This document shows positions 35,735 through 47,664 of a DNA stretch of 64,000 bases, in pieces. The stretch covers positions 246,874,843 through 246,938,842 of the forward strand of contig NC_090989.1 of the NCBI RefSeq assembly GCF_041146395.1, given 5' to 3'. This DNA comes from Eulemur rufifrons (taxonomy: Eukaryota > Chordata > Mammalia > Primates > Lemuridae). The notes beneath the pieces are model-generated. The model saw only the letters and a list, made by a program, of their open reading frames with translations. It was not told the DNA's origin and did no database searches. Both the position numbers and the translations under genes were made by a program. Position 1 is the stretch's first letter. Every line of letters begins with the position of its first letter.

Positions 35735-35890
35735 TTCTTAGCTATGTGACATTGGGAAAGTTACTCAACCTTTCTGTGTTCTGTTCCTCATTTTTAAAAT
35801 GGGGAAAATAAAATATATTTCACAAAGTTTCCACCAGGATTAAATGTGAGGATGTATATAAAACACTTAGCACAATGACAAACACACTGT
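35735..35890 (+). repeat. MIR SINE, sense
   Basis: 'gctatgtgacattgggaaag', 'ttactcaacctttctgtgtt', 'aaaatggggaaaataaa', 'aggattaaatgtgaggatg' and 'aaaacacttagcacaatgac' run in MIR order. Confidence 0.85.
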
Positions 35891-36648
35891 GCCTCTTTTG
35901 TGGATGACAGCTATCATCCTACCCCTTGCCCTTGAGAAGCTTTGCATATACTGAGGAGACAGGAATTGATAGTGATCCTCGCAGATTAAGAAATTAGCTA
36001 ATATAAACATTGCCTCAATATATCCAAGGTGGCATATTATTGATGTGCAGGTTAGGTCCCAAAAGCTATGTAGGAAGGGCAGGTAATATCTAATTAAAGA
36101 GGAGATCCAACTTAAAAATTATAAAATCATTCACAAATGAAGCTTTTTTGACCATGTACTTAATTGTTATTTATTGAGTATGTGTCTTTTCTCTCTCAAA
36201 ACTGTTTTTGTCATCCATGCTGCATTTGAGCTTCTATGATTGACCTTCTTGACCACTGTGTTAAGAATGATTCTGAGGTTCCTTTTAGGCTTATATAGAA
36301 AACATAGCAAAGAGCTTACAATGAACAGAATGAGAAGGCTTGAGTGGATAGAGTCTTAACATAGCCTTTCAACAGCTAGGCAGAAACAATACAGCCATAT
36401 CAAATCTATACTTAATTTTTTCTCATATTACATTTTCTCAGCTTTCCAAGCTATTCTGCTTGTCATAGCAACAGAGTCATAATGAGTTAATAGGATATTA
36501 TGGACATTTAAACCATAAAAAGTGGAAGTAGGATTTGGGTTTCTATATATACAGTATTTGCTTATATACAAATGTATATACATAATACCCACAGAGGATC
36601 ATATTGATATACATAATGTAGTCATTGGAAGTAACATCTGTATACATT
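35891..36648. other. No gene seen; unassigned AT-rich DNA
   Basis: No exon or named repeat; short TATA-rich stretch at 36540-36600. Confidence 0.4.
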
Positions 36649-36970
36649 CAGTCATCCCTCCATATCTGCAGGGGATTGTTCTAGGACCCCCTGGAATACC
36701 AAAATCAGCAGATGTGAGTCCCTTATATAAAATGGCATAATATTTCTATAGAACCTACACACATTTTCCTGTATACTTTCTATCATCTCAAGATTACTTA
36801 TAATACCTGATACAATGTAAATGCTATGTAAATATTAACAGTTGTTGTATTGTTTTTTATTTATTTTATTGTTATATTATTCATTGTTCTATTGTTTTTT
36901 TCTGAAGATTTTTGATGTGTGGTTGGTTGAATCCACAGATGCAAAACACACAGATGCAGAGGGCTGACTG
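36649..36970. mobile_element. MER2-type DNA transposon (Tc1/mariner, Tigger-derived)
   Basis: The left end 'cagtcatccctccatatctg' and the right end 'agatgcagagggctgactg' are inverted repeats. The interior 'ggggattgttctaggacccc', 'aaaatcagcagatgtgagtc', 'ttacttataatacctgatac' and 'ggttggttgaatccacagat' is MER2. It is non-autonomous and inactive. The expected TA duplication is no longer visible. Confidence 0.92.
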
Positions 36971-37364
36971 CACAGATATAAGTAAAGCACATATTATGTA
37001 TATATGTATACAGACACATACGCACTCAAAGTACATATTTGTAATCATCCAAAATTTACCTCTTCTGAGCCTAGGGGACCAATTTAAACTTGGCACAGCG
37101 GGCCCCAAGGCAACCATCAAACACTGCACCGACAAGTACTTATTAGTGCTTGCTAGGAAGGCTCACAGAAGCTTTCAGAAGTAGGACTGGTGAGCCTAGA
37201 TGAGAGTGAGTATATAAAAGACCCCATATGTAGTAAAACTGCAGCACTGGGTCTTTCTCCCTATGAAGACATCTGTGTAATTCATATTTTGTTTGATGGT
37301 ATTTAAATATCCCAAAAAAGATCTCTTTCAGAAGTCAAGCGGTAAGACCATTTTCCATCTAGAA

Positions 37365-37535
37365 CCGTACTTTTCAAACTTTAGTGCATGTTGCTATCAC
37401 TAGAGACTCTCGTAAACGTGGAAGGTCAGACCCACGGAATCATTTCCTGAGGGTGGGATCCAGGAATCTGAATTTTAACAAGCATCCTACTGTTCTACTG
37501 CCTTTGATCTGTGGCCAATGCATTGAGACACACTA
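37365..37535 (+). repeat. MER5A, diverged
   Basis: 'acttttcaaactttagtgca', 'gggtgggatccaggaatctg', 'aattttaacaagcatcct' and 'cattgagacacacta' follow MER5A. The 8 bp immediately left (37357-37364, atctagaa) match the known nTCTAGAn target preference of hAT-Charlie elements. The right flank has decayed. Confidence 0.8.
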
Positions 37536-38019
37536 AGGTGTAAATTAAAAACAGGCAGGGTACCCCTCAGAGCCACTCAGAAAAGAGGAGAAAGAAGATG
37601 CAAGGCTTGTTGATCTGTTTGACAGAAGAGATGGTTAAGCCACTTCGAAACTGAAAGGCAGGTGGGAAAATTTAACACTCAGAGTGCCTGCAGCAGGAGT
37701 AGCTATGAAAGGAACTGCACACTACAAAGAACAGTCAAAAATAAGATGAAGGAAATGATGTTAGGAGACATGAAAGGTGACGTGAGATATGCAATAATAT
37801 GAAATACATTTTAAAAACATACATTGAGATATTCAAAGCTTATAATAATTAGTAAATAAGTACTAGAATACTTAGATTCATTCCTTTTAAATCCTTTCTG
37901 AAGGGTCATTTTACTATTTAAAAGTGGAAACATTTTTTCAGTTGTCTAAATAAGTCTATTTTTCACACATACACACATATGCATGCCTCTATAAGTTTCA
38001 CATCAATTTCATCATTAGC
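37536..38019. other. No gene seen; unassigned DNA
   Basis: Purine-rich near 37580-37790; no repeat family or exon recognised. Confidence 0.4.
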
Positions 38020-38165
38020 TAGTGGAAATTGTTACCTGTTTTAGAGATTAAGGATAAATTTCATGAGGTGTTGTGAAAATTAAATACAATAATGTGTATG
38101 AAGTTCTTAGAATAGTTCTTGGCACAAATTGTTCAACAAATTGTACTTATTAATTATTAATGTGC
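38020..38165 (+). repeat. MIR SINE 3' part, sense
   Basis: 'tgaggtgttgtgaaaattaa', 'aagttcttagaatagttctt', 'ggcacaaattgttcaacaaa' and a 'ttaattatta' end match the MIR 3' half. Confidence 0.7.
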
Positions 38166-39455
38166 AATTATATGACTTTGGGAGTATTTCCTGTTGGTTG
38201 GATCAAGGTTGTATGTCAGAGAAAAAAGCTTAAAGGCACAGTGGTTCCATAGTCCCTAGAGAAGTAGCAAAGTTCCTATTGAAGGAGAGGACAATTCTCA
38301 AGTGATGAGCAACAAGAAAATGAATCTGGAACCTGAGATATCAGAGAGGATGATGCAAGGCCACCAGAGATCAGAGTACAGAAGTAAAACTGATCCCCAA
38401 GGAGAAGGTATTCTGACCTGTAAGAGCTTCCATACACCTCAGGCAGTAGCTATCATTGCAGATGCAGGTGAAGCCAAAAAGTATAGGGAAGAATAGTAGT
38501 GGTAGGTGAGAACTTGGGCACAAATAACTCATGTTCAACACAAACTATTAGTAGGACATGAGAAAACAACTTCTTTGGGTGAGGCCATTTCTGAGATTCA
38601 GAGATATAAAAATATAGAAGAAAAATATAAAAGAGGTGCATATTTACTTTTATTTCCATTTCCTTTTATCACATAATACTGACTTTTGATTAATTAGTAA
38701 ATTTGACATTTATATATTGACTAATAACACCCTAAACTAAGAGACTTGCTGGCATTTCAGCAATTAACTCAGAAAAAACTCTTACAAAATTCCTGAGAAA
38801 TATAAAAATTTACTATTGCACTACCAAGATGAAGCAAAAGGGCCCAGAGAAACTTCACTCATTTAAGAGCTAAGTAGCAGGCAATTACAAATGTATAAAA
38901 TGGCTTGGAAATGGGAAATAAACCATTGAGTAGCCAACACACATTAAATACCTAGCAGCAGATATTAAGTGGCTGCTCTGGGTCCTGTTACCACAGTGAT
39001 TCTACAGCAAGGCACCATCCCTCCAGTTTGAGTGACTCAGTCACTCAGACATTTCCTCAGAAGCTAATTAATATTATTTGAAATAAAATTCTAACATATT
39101 CTGTCCCTCCAATAAGTTATGAACAACAGACTATAATGTAGCTTGAGAAGGCGGTACTGTTGAGAGCAAAAAGTGACAGGGACTGAGTCCAATAACAATG
39201 TAGAAAACAGAAAAACTGTTAAAGGCAGATATAGATTCAAAATGACACTGTGAAGTCATCTGAGTTACTATTTCTGAAACATTATAAACTCACATTCTTT
39301 TAAAAATGTCGGAACAAATCAAAGCAATGGGCCATAGCATTGCTTTGTTTGCAAACGTCACATCCTTCCACTGTACCCTCAGAATCTCTGATGTGTACAT
39401 CTTGGGGTGCAAGTAGGGCCTCAACTAAGTGTTGGTAATGATGCCCCTCAGTTCA
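38166..39455. other. No gene seen; unassigned DNA
   Basis: About 1.3 kb with no recognisable repeat. The frame 38302-38496 (64 codons) has no domain. The stretch at 39000-39060 is slightly more complex, but nothing definite can be said. Confidence 0.4.
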
Positions 39456-40200
39456 TAGATTAATTAATTACACAGACTTTTAATGAGTGCCTACTATCCA
39501 CTAGGCTCTCTCCTAGGGGCTGGGAACAGTGCAGTGAACAAAAGAGACAGAGATCCTTGTCCTTGTTGGGGAAGGGAAAAAAGGTAACACATATAGTTTG
39601 TCAGACAGGGATAAGTACATGGGAAAAATATAGCAGGGAAGGAGGTAAGGGAGTGTCAGGTGTGGAGGCTGCAGTTTTCACTAGGCAGCTAGAGGAGGCC
39701 TCCCTGATAAATGACACTTGAGCAAAGATCGGAAGGAAGTGAGGTGGCAGCTACGTGGGACCTGCAGGAAGAGCATTGCTGATAGAAGGAACAGTACATG
39801 CAAAAGCCCCCAGATGCAGGCAGGCCTGACATGTTTGAGAAACAGCAAAGAAAGCATGCCAACGAGGTGAGCCAAGTCATGCTGGTCTCTGCAGGCCATG
39901 CGATTTGGTGTCAGATGGGAACCCACTGCAGACTTTGGCATATTTTACAATCTTAAAGGATCACCAGAGAATTAAGGGTGCAAGGGCAGAAACAAAGAGC
40001 TTAGACAGCTGTTGGGATAATCCAGATGAAAGGTGATGTGGCTTGTACTGAAATATGGAGGTAAAGGTCAGTGGTGAGATTCAGGATATATATTGAGGGA
40101 AACCTGACATGCAGCATGAGAAGAAGAAGAAAGGATTCGAGATTGATACCAAGGTTTTTAGGCTGAACAACCAAAAGGATAAAAGAAGTCAGTGCATGCC
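39456..40200 (-). repeat. L2 LINE 3' region, antisense, long
   Basis: 'tgagtgcctactatccacta', 'gggaacagtgcagtgaacaa', 'gaggcctccctgataaatga', 'agtacatgcaaaagccccca', 'gataatccagatgaaaggtg', 'tcaggatatatattgaggg' and 'ataccaaggtttttaggctg' follow the antisense L2 3' region in order for over 700 bp. Confidence 0.85.
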
Positions 40201-40699
40201 ATTCAACAATGCATGGAAATGTGCTTTACACTTGAAAAATATTTCTATTCAGAATGATACCAAAAAATTAAGTTTGGTGCTTAAAGGGCTTTTGACTTGG
40301 ATAGTTGGAAAACTCTGTCATAGAAATTCCTCCATCCCCAAAGTTGTTGACCTTTAAAATCAGACCATTCCTTTTTTCCTTAAAAGCTGCTAGGTCTTTC
40401 TACTTTGTATTGAATTGTGACACTAATCGTGGAAATTAAAAATCACTTGCTTAATTTAAGATAATACTAACATTCACCAGCAGTTTACAACTCTATTTGG
40501 TCTACACAGTACAGATGAATCTGGCGTCATGTTACTCAGAGGACATTAAATATGATTTGATGATTCTTTAATCCCCTCTCTTCACTCCAGCACTGCCCAT
40601 GTGGTCTGTAGCCTCTGCTTAAACAATCATTGATGGAAAACTTGTGACTTTCTTCAAAGAAAGAATAGAGTTAAAACCCTGCAGGGATTTCCTAACAGA
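40201..40699. other. No gene seen; unassigned DNA
   Basis: No nameable feature; AT-rich with no meaningful open frame beyond the edge of the L2. Confidence 0.4.
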
Positions 40700-40800
40700 G
40701 ATCATATCTTAGACATCTTTGCATTGCCAGTGCCTAGCCCAGTGCCTGGCATGTAGGATGCACTCAGTATATGTTTCTTGGTTAAATAATTACTTAAGAG
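40700..40800 (+). repeat. L2/MIR 3' tail, sense
   Basis: 'cagtgcctagcccagtgcct', 'ggcatgtaggatgcactcag' and 'tatatgtttcttggttaaat' match the sense tail shared by L2 and MIR; the upstream 'catctttgcattgccag' favours L2. Confidence 0.75.
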
Positions 40801-41611
40801 TTCAGGGAAGGAGGGCCAGATGCCTGTCTGAACCAATGAAAACGTCTGAATTAAAATAGCGATACTGTTCTATATATTCAGAAATACTGACTTAATAAAG
40901 TACGTAATAGAGATCCTCAGGGAGCAGTCTTTAATGAAAAGATAAGAATGACTTATAATTAGTATATCAACATTTGCATGTGAATGGATGCTTGAAAGCA
41001 ATTTATTCTCTTAAGTAGCTTACATATTCCATTGCAAGTGTGTTTATCCTATTAATTTGCTTAGCAAACACTACCTTTTTAGTTGGTACAAAGCTAGACT
41101 TCCACCCACGCTCCTTCCTGATTAGCACAAATTCTGAATCATATATTTACTTGTACAACTTTGACAAGCTGCTAAACTCTTGGGGCCACACTGCACTTTG
41201 GGAGAAAGAGAAGAAAGAGGTAGCAATAGAGAGATCTCCTGAGAACAAGATTTAAACCATATAATCATTTTCATACTTTTCCAATTCTGATATTGATTCT
41301 ATAATAATAATTAATGGAATCTGGTTTAATGAGGCTTACAGTGTTAGGGCAAGTTCTTCTCATATCCAAGGTTCTTGGCTATAAATGAGTCTTCCAAATG
41401 GAAGAAGCAATAACTCCTCCTGGAGACCTAGACCATAGAGAGGATGTGATTTCTCTGATATATTCAAAATATCAGTGGTGGGCTTGTGTTAGGCTTTGGA
41501 GATATTCAATAAAATGAGACCTTCTACAACTTTTGCTTTGTTTGTTCTGTTTTGCATAAATTAAGCAGTCTCTATGCTTCTAGCCACTTCAACAGAATAA
41601 TGGGGTGGTTG
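40801..41611. other. No gene seen; unassigned DNA
   Basis: The 71-codon frame at 41040-41255 has no recognisable domain. No named repeat. Confidence 0.4.
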
Positions 41612-41765
41612 GTTTTTTTTTTTTTATATTTTATTTTATTTTTTAATTTTATTTTTCATTGACAAATAATTATATATATTTATGAGGTACAATATGATGT
41701 TTTGATATATGTTTACATGTGGAATGACAAAATCAAGCTGATTAAATCCATCACTTTACTTGTTC
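41612..41765 (-). repeat. L1 3' end fragment, antisense
   Basis: A T-run (antisense poly-A) followed by 'atatatatttatgaggtaca', 'tatgatgttttgatatatgt' and 'caaaatcaagctgattaaat' is the antisense end of an L1 3' UTR. Severely 5'-truncated, as most L1 copies are. Confidence 0.75.
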
Positions 41766-41827
41766 ACAGAATTGCTAAAAGGTGGATGGATTTTGATGGC
41801 ATCTGGTTGCTTTTGTTGGAATCTGGG

Positions 41828-41965
41828 GTCTGCCATTTACTTGCTGTGTGATCTTAGTTACTCAGCCTCTCAAAAACTCAGTTTTCTCACCTATAAAATG
41901 GGGACACCTGCCACATAGCGCTGTTGTTGGGGTGAGATTAGTTGAGATAATTACGATCTGCTCTG
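41828..41965 (+). repeat. MIR SINE, sense (core and 3')
   Basis: 'gccatttacttgctgtgtga', 'tcttagttactcagcctctc', 'ttttctcacctataaaatgg' and 'ggtgagattagttgagataa' are in MIR order. Confidence 0.88.
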
Positions 41966-41984
41966 TCAGTGTCACCTATGATTA

Positions 41985-42475
41985 CTGTTTGGCCAGGACT
42001 CCCTGGGAATACCTGGCGAACTCCGCTAGCTCCGTTTCGGTGCTGTATAGCAGCAAACTGCCCAGAACACACACTCATCTATCAAAGGAAAACAAATCAT
42101 TACCGGGACATATTAGTGATTCCATTCTTGAACTGTTGGGTAAAACCACACTTCATCATAATCCGCTGAATCCTCCTTAAAATACCTTCAACCTGGTGTG
42201 TTATTGCGGTAGCCAACTGTGTGGCAGGCGAGCAGTACCTATTAAAATTGTTTGGAGATTAGAGCTTAGCGAACAGCTGGGTACCTTTGTTACCGGCAGG
42301 CTGCTGACTCAAAATGAGGGGAAAGAAAAGCCTCACTGGGATGAAGAGAGGAGAGAAAAACCGCAGAGCTGGGGGGAAAATAAAAACAGCTTTGGCCTTT
42401 GGAAACAGATTGCGCTGCTGTCCTGTCATGAGGTAGGTGTATGGGCATTCACAATTCCACACAGGGCCTGATTCA
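41985..42475. promoter_or_regulatory. Candidate conserved non-coding element with local CpGs
   Basis: About 490 bp of complex, non-repeat sequence right after a MIR. It keeps several CpGs in otherwise CpG-poor DNA (for example four within 'ggcgaactccgctagctccg' and the next bases, plus others near 42110, 42160, 42210, 42270 and 42362). Retained CpGs outside an island suggest low germline methylation or constraint. A good splice-donor-like AG|GTAGGT occurs at about 42430, but no acceptor-bounded coding exon is evident. Two overlapping frames (110 and 91 codons) have no domain. Enhancer function is inference. Confidence 0.35.
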
Positions 42476-42884
42476 ATTCTTTAAAAAAAAAATACAACAT
42501 GATAAAAACCCAGGTCCAGATGCAGACTATTTTCTCCTGGTACTTCAGTTGAGAAAGCGTTTGTTGCTCTATTTATATTATGAAAGTGTACACCCTGCCC
42601 ACCCTCCTGCCTAGCGCCCCTTCAGTCTCCAGGACTGTAGGAATGCTGACCACAGGAAGGCTCCCGCTGGGTAAGTAGAGGGAGATGCTGCCCTTGTCAA
42701 CAATAAATATGATTCACATAGCTCACAGTTCATGCCTATGATTCCAGGCTTTCAGCTCCGTGTGGATCCGGTTATAGCTTACAGAGGACCAGTTACCAGA
42801 AATACCTTCCATCTCTCAGTGCCTCTGGGCACTCCCATTCAGTACTGAGAGTGGCTTGACAAAGCAGGCAGAATGGATTTTTTT

Positions 42885-43000
42885 AGCGCCTTTCACAGAT
42901 GAAAGCACTGAGACCCAGCATGGTCAAGCTACCTGTCCAAGGTCACAGAACTAGTTGGTGACAGATCTGGAATCTTGGAATGAGAACCCATAACCCATGA
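42885..43000 (-). repeat. MIR SINE fragment, antisense
   Basis: 'cctttcacagatgaaagcac', 'tgagacccagcatggtcaag', 'tgtccaaggtcacagaacta' and 'gacagatctggaatcttgg' follow antisense MIR. Confidence 0.8.
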
Positions 43001-43434
43001 TTGAACATATAGTGACAAAGAGAGATCCCACCAGAAACACTCTCCACATTTTTATGACATAACAACGAACACCATGTTATCCGAAAGTCCTACTTTGGTT
43101 TAGCTGAGTCATAACAGGTTCAGTCAGTGGTGCCGTATCAGGGAAACCATGTACAACAAAACGAATACAATTTTAAAATGAAGTCTTCTGTCAGGCTTCC
43201 ACCCTGTCTTGTCTGAAAAAGAGATCTGAGCCTGAAAGTTTCAGGAGAGAACATTCTGGGTTGCCTCACTCTTTCTCTGATACTTTATCCATGTGAAATT
43301 CTTCCAGCTCTCAACTGAGATGAGAAATGTGCTGGAAAACTAGAAAACATAACATAAACAGAAGCCAGTAGTACTATTACAACTAGTAATACAAAGCCTG
43401 TACCATTCTGCATTTGCTCTCATGATCCCTGCAG
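43001..43434. other. No gene seen; unassigned DNA
   Basis: Nothing recognised; possibly single copy. Confidence 0.4.
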
Positions 43435-43575
43435 TGATTTATGCTGTGTTAGTTGAGTATGTGAGTTGTGTCTTCCATTCCCTTTGCAAATGTCCACTTT
43501 GCCCAGCACCGTGTATCACACTAAATAGGTGCTCATGAATTTTCTTAACAAATGCTCACTGAATTCCTAGCTTGT
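43435..43575 (+). repeat. L2 LINE 3' tail, sense
   Basis: 'cccagcaccgtgtatcacac', 'taaataggtgctcatgaatt' and 'acaaatgctcactgaattcc' match the L2 end. Confidence 0.65.
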
Positions 43576-44159
43576 CTTCAGGACTATGCACACTAAATCC
43601 TTGAGTTGAAAGAATCCCAGGGATGAAGGAATGTTGGGGTGGGGCCAGAGTCAGTGCCCTTGGAATTGGGAGCCTGTTGGTGACACTGTGTCAATTCTAG
43701 GAGGGGGATCTCTTATTAGCAGGCATCAAAGCTTCCTGTCCATCTGCACTAGCTCACTGCTCCACCCTTCTGAAACCCGTGCAGGAGGACCCGTCAGCAA
43801 CTTTAGTTGGCGGGAAGAAGGGGGCATAGCAGTAGGGGTATAAATTGCCATGGTATCATTTTAAGAGGGTCTTGGAAAGTAAATTCACCAAAATGTCAAT
43901 TAGATAATTTCATCATGGACTGATTTTTTTTCTCCTACTTTTTTATATTTTGAGAATGGATTACTTTTATAATGGCAGAAAAACAATTACTTTAAAATTT
44001 TTGAAGTGTTTCTATGCTGCCCATGATAAATATTGTCCTTACTAAGCTCGTGTCATCTGTGAAATATTAAGTAGTATTAATAACCAGAATCATCTGCTAA
44101 ATTTATTAGGAAGACAGCAGAAGATTTTGCTGAGTTTGCTGAGTTAGGGTTTGATGTGA

Positions 44160-44760
44160 ATTCCGCCCAAGTCATGTGTGGAGTCTCCTTGAAAGACATT
44201 TGTTCAGCAGATGATGATTTCACACCCCTCCACTCCAGGCCATCACTTTCCTCTGGGCCCTTGTGAGTTCTATTCCTATAAACACAACTTCAATATCACT
44301 TTCTCTAAGAAGGGGCAGTTCATTTTTATGAACTTCTGCAGGTCTTCCTGCAAAGACATATCTTACTGTAGCTACCTTTGCTCCGGAGGTCTCGAGCTTT
44401 CCCCTCTGCCTAGGAGCCTCCTCCGAAGGGAATTAGCTTCACTTCCCTTTTTTGCTCTACCTTAAACCTGTGCGATGTGCGTTTCCAGGGGGCAGGGCTT
44501 GCTGGGGCTTTCAGCTGCCTGCACAACAGCTGCTGCTCTGGTCCCCAGTGTGATCTTGTAGCAACACAGCTCCTTTGCTGGTTGTTGAATAGGCAGAGGG
44601 GCGGCTGTGAAGGGCAGGAGAAAGCTGATTATTCATTTTCTTTCTTTTGGAAATTCTGCTTTGGGATCTTGTTCCTACTTAGAATGTTTCCCCAGAAGCC
44701 CATTCTATTTAGCTTTCTTGCTAGGGAGCATTTTCTATCAATTTTCCAAAATGTATATAT
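44160..44760. promoter_or_regulatory. GC-richer non-repeat patch with CTCF-like core and E-boxes
   Basis: Non-repeat sequence that is more GC-rich than its surroundings. At 44485-44495 it contains ccagggggcag, close to the CTCF core CCAGGGGGCGC. Within the next about 50 bp lie two CAGCTG E-boxes (about 44522 and 44538). The overlapping frames at 44211-44465 and 44477-44773 have no recognisable domains. Regulatory use is inference from motifs alone. Confidence 0.28.
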
Positions 44761-46272
44761 TCCACGCAGTTAGTTAGTTGGAGGTTTTGCATCTATTCTA
44801 GTTATGAAATCTCAGACTGGCTTTTCTTTGTGTCCCAGAAGCCCAGAATTTTAGCAACTCACAAAGAACTCAAGTATCCTTATGTGTGCTACTTGAAGGA
44901 TAGGGCTTTGCAAGTCAGCCTAGAAAACAAGGATAGTATCTCTTGTCTGTAGAACAAGCTATGAAAATTCATTCCATTCTGGTGTGAAGAAACAAGGATT
45001 TCTCTCTCAGAACAAGTTCTCATCTTTTTTCTTATGAGTTCAAAAACTATATTTAAGGTAAAATTGCTATTTAAATTATTTTAAATTATACTATATTTTA
45101 AATATGTGTTTAATGTAAATGTATTAAATCAATTATTGAAGCTAATAATTGCTATCTTCTCCAGAGACCCTTTTGTTCCTTCACTTGTTGGACTCCAGTT
45201 TTTAGAAAACAGAACTAAACTATCATTTCAGGCAGATCAGTTAGGATCTGCTAATAAGTATGAGTTACAGATTTTAAGTATATAAAGCAACTATGAGAAC
45301 CATGTAGATGAGGAATATTTACCACGGGAGTCCCTCCCCATTCCACAACTCTCACAGACCACAGAAGGGACAACATCGATGTAACTCCTTAACTAACGTG
45401 CCCGTTTTGATATTCAAATATTTTTTCTAAAAAAGCAAAAACTATGTATTAGCTTGTAGCACCTGTATTCTAGAAAATTCAACCCTCAGGGTCTTTTAGT
45501 ACAATGGTCTGGAGTTGCTTTTATTTTGCTAGCTCTTGTCAGCGCACTGCTACTCAGCTGATACGTGTTCTTTCTCTGTTTTATGATTTATGCTTCAGAG
45601 GGATTTATATAGGCAACGTGGATAAAGCCATAAATTTCCTTATAGGACATATTTTAAATGACATTACTTTGAATTCAGAACCTGTGTTTTCACTGTGGGT
45701 ATCAATGCCTTTCTCAAAAATATTCAATAAATAATTTCAAGGGCAGTGTCTCATTTATGAAGGCCTCTCACAGTTAATATGACTACCTCAGACAATTACA
45801 ATAGTGTTTCTGGTATGCTACAGTATCTAATAGAATCCAGTGCTATTAGCTATGAACTGAAATAGTGGAATGTCTGTTCAACTCAGCATAATTTGATAAT
45901 TAGGCATACATGCCATTAGCCATTATACATTCCCATAATTTACAAACGTTATACAAGTTTGTCTTTAGCTGAAGCATTTATTTTAAGTATCTTGTTGAAT
46001 TTCCCCTTAATAATTACATGTGTTTCAGGGGTAGCATTATTTTTAAAATTCTGAAAAAGTCTTGGGACATTAGAATTGAAGTGCAATCTGTCTTTGGAAC
46101 ATAGAGAGCTGACATCACAGTAGGGGTCTGTATGTTGAAAATGTGTTGTTATGTATTATTAGTTGGAAGGATCTATCTGAATGTAAAAGTTTATCATTAT
46201 TAGCTTTTTTATATCTTCTTGATTTGAATTCCTTATTATTTAAATAAGGAAGAAATGGAAATAGCAGAAGCT

Positions 46273-46308
<36 letters not shown>

Positions 46309-47660
46309 GCTAATACAATATTGACTCATCGGGTAGTGACTCAGTTAAGCAATGCCTGCCCGTTCCCATCTCAGCCTGATGTGGTCATTAAATATCTCTT
46401 TCAAAAAATGCTTTGAGACTTAGGAAACCTCTCTTCAGAATACCAAGAAAGAGTTAAAGAATTTAAATGAGACCCGGAGGGATTTTCTATTGGTGAAACA
46501 GCAATTATAATAGAAGCCAAAGTATCACACATTAAGCGGGACTATTTTGTTTTGTGCTCACCATTTGTAGGGGAAATGGGAAGCTTTCAGAAGGGAAAAA
46601 AAGACAAAGACCATGCAGAAATGATATGCTCTTGATGATCTTCTTACCAGCAATTAGCTAATTAGTTATTCCTTCTTAATGAAAGCAAAAGGATACATGA
46701 GCTCTGCAGATCATGAGAACAGAGAAATGTCATCAGAACAGGCAGAAGACATGACAAGCAGGTAGGGCTAGTTTTTCTGGGTAGCCAGATTCTTGATTGT
46801 GGCTCCTGATTGGTCAAGCTATGGTTGCCAGGAAAACTGGAGAGATTGAAGTTATCAATCTAGTTCTAGTACACCTGTAACTGAGTGCATCACTCTGTCC
46901 AGAGGGCAGAGTTTTTAATCTATGAAGGCAATAACTTTAGGCAAAAATGGTTTTCATTAGAAAAGTGTCCAAAGAAAATATGCTGCTTTGGGAAAGATGC
47001 AAGCAATGACAGGTAAAGACATAAGACTTTAGCCCAGGGATTGTTGCAACTCAACTAAACCAAGATGATGCTTAAGTACATGATTTAGTGGAGGACTGTG
47101 GTTCCCTTTTAGCAACGTAGTGAAATATCATGAATGGAAAAATGCAAACAGACACATGTGTAAGATAAAAGACAAGTTAGAGGAAGCCTCCTTATCAACG
47201 TAGCTGAAGAGAATTCAGAAGAAGTCAGCCTATTTCTAGACAGAGAAAATGATGACTAACTCAGTCTGGACAACAAGTGCAGAAGAAAACTTAGACTTGG
47301 AAAATAGAAGGCTATCAATCTGCACAAATGAGAAATTAGTGTGTAAATGAGAAAGGTATACTGCTTATTGCAATTAGTTATATCAAGAGCTCTGCACACA
47401 TCTTGATATATCTGTGTGTAATCCATCCATGCTGCTGTTTTGTTTATTCTTGGTGAATTTCTGTTTCCAAAAGTCCACGCTTAAGCACTGCATTCAAATG
47501 ATGTCAATGCAGGGAACCATAAGTGTGAGTGGAACCAAATAACAACCTGTATCTGATTAGGGTATGGAGGCAACTCTGAGTTGAACCCCTAGTTACACAA
47601 ACACTACTTAGACAACAAACAGCAGCCATCTCTGCCTTAGATCTCTCTTCTTAGCAGAGC
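44761..47660. other. No gene seen; long unassigned stretch with a CA repeat
   Basis: About 2.9 kb in which I recognise no transposable element except the CA repeat at 46278-46306. It is AT-rich to about 46.2 kb, then of mixed composition. For a mammal, such a repeat-poor run is somewhat notable and may be under constraint, or may simply hold repeats too old to see. Confidence 0.4.
46278..46306. repeat. (CA)n microsatellite
   Basis: A pure run of about 14 AC/CA units. Likely polymorphic. Confidence 0.95.
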
Positions 47661-47664
47661 CCAC

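Noticed and set aside
41848..42180. 110-codon + strand frame overlapping the candidate regulatory block
   Set aside because: It begins inside a MIR, has no recognisable domain and no splice-bounded structure. The block itself is interesting, but not as a protein.
42425..42440. Strong splice-donor-like AG|GTAGGT
   Set aside because: A donor motif alone is common, and no matching acceptor or coding frame is evident. It is mentioned only as something to check.
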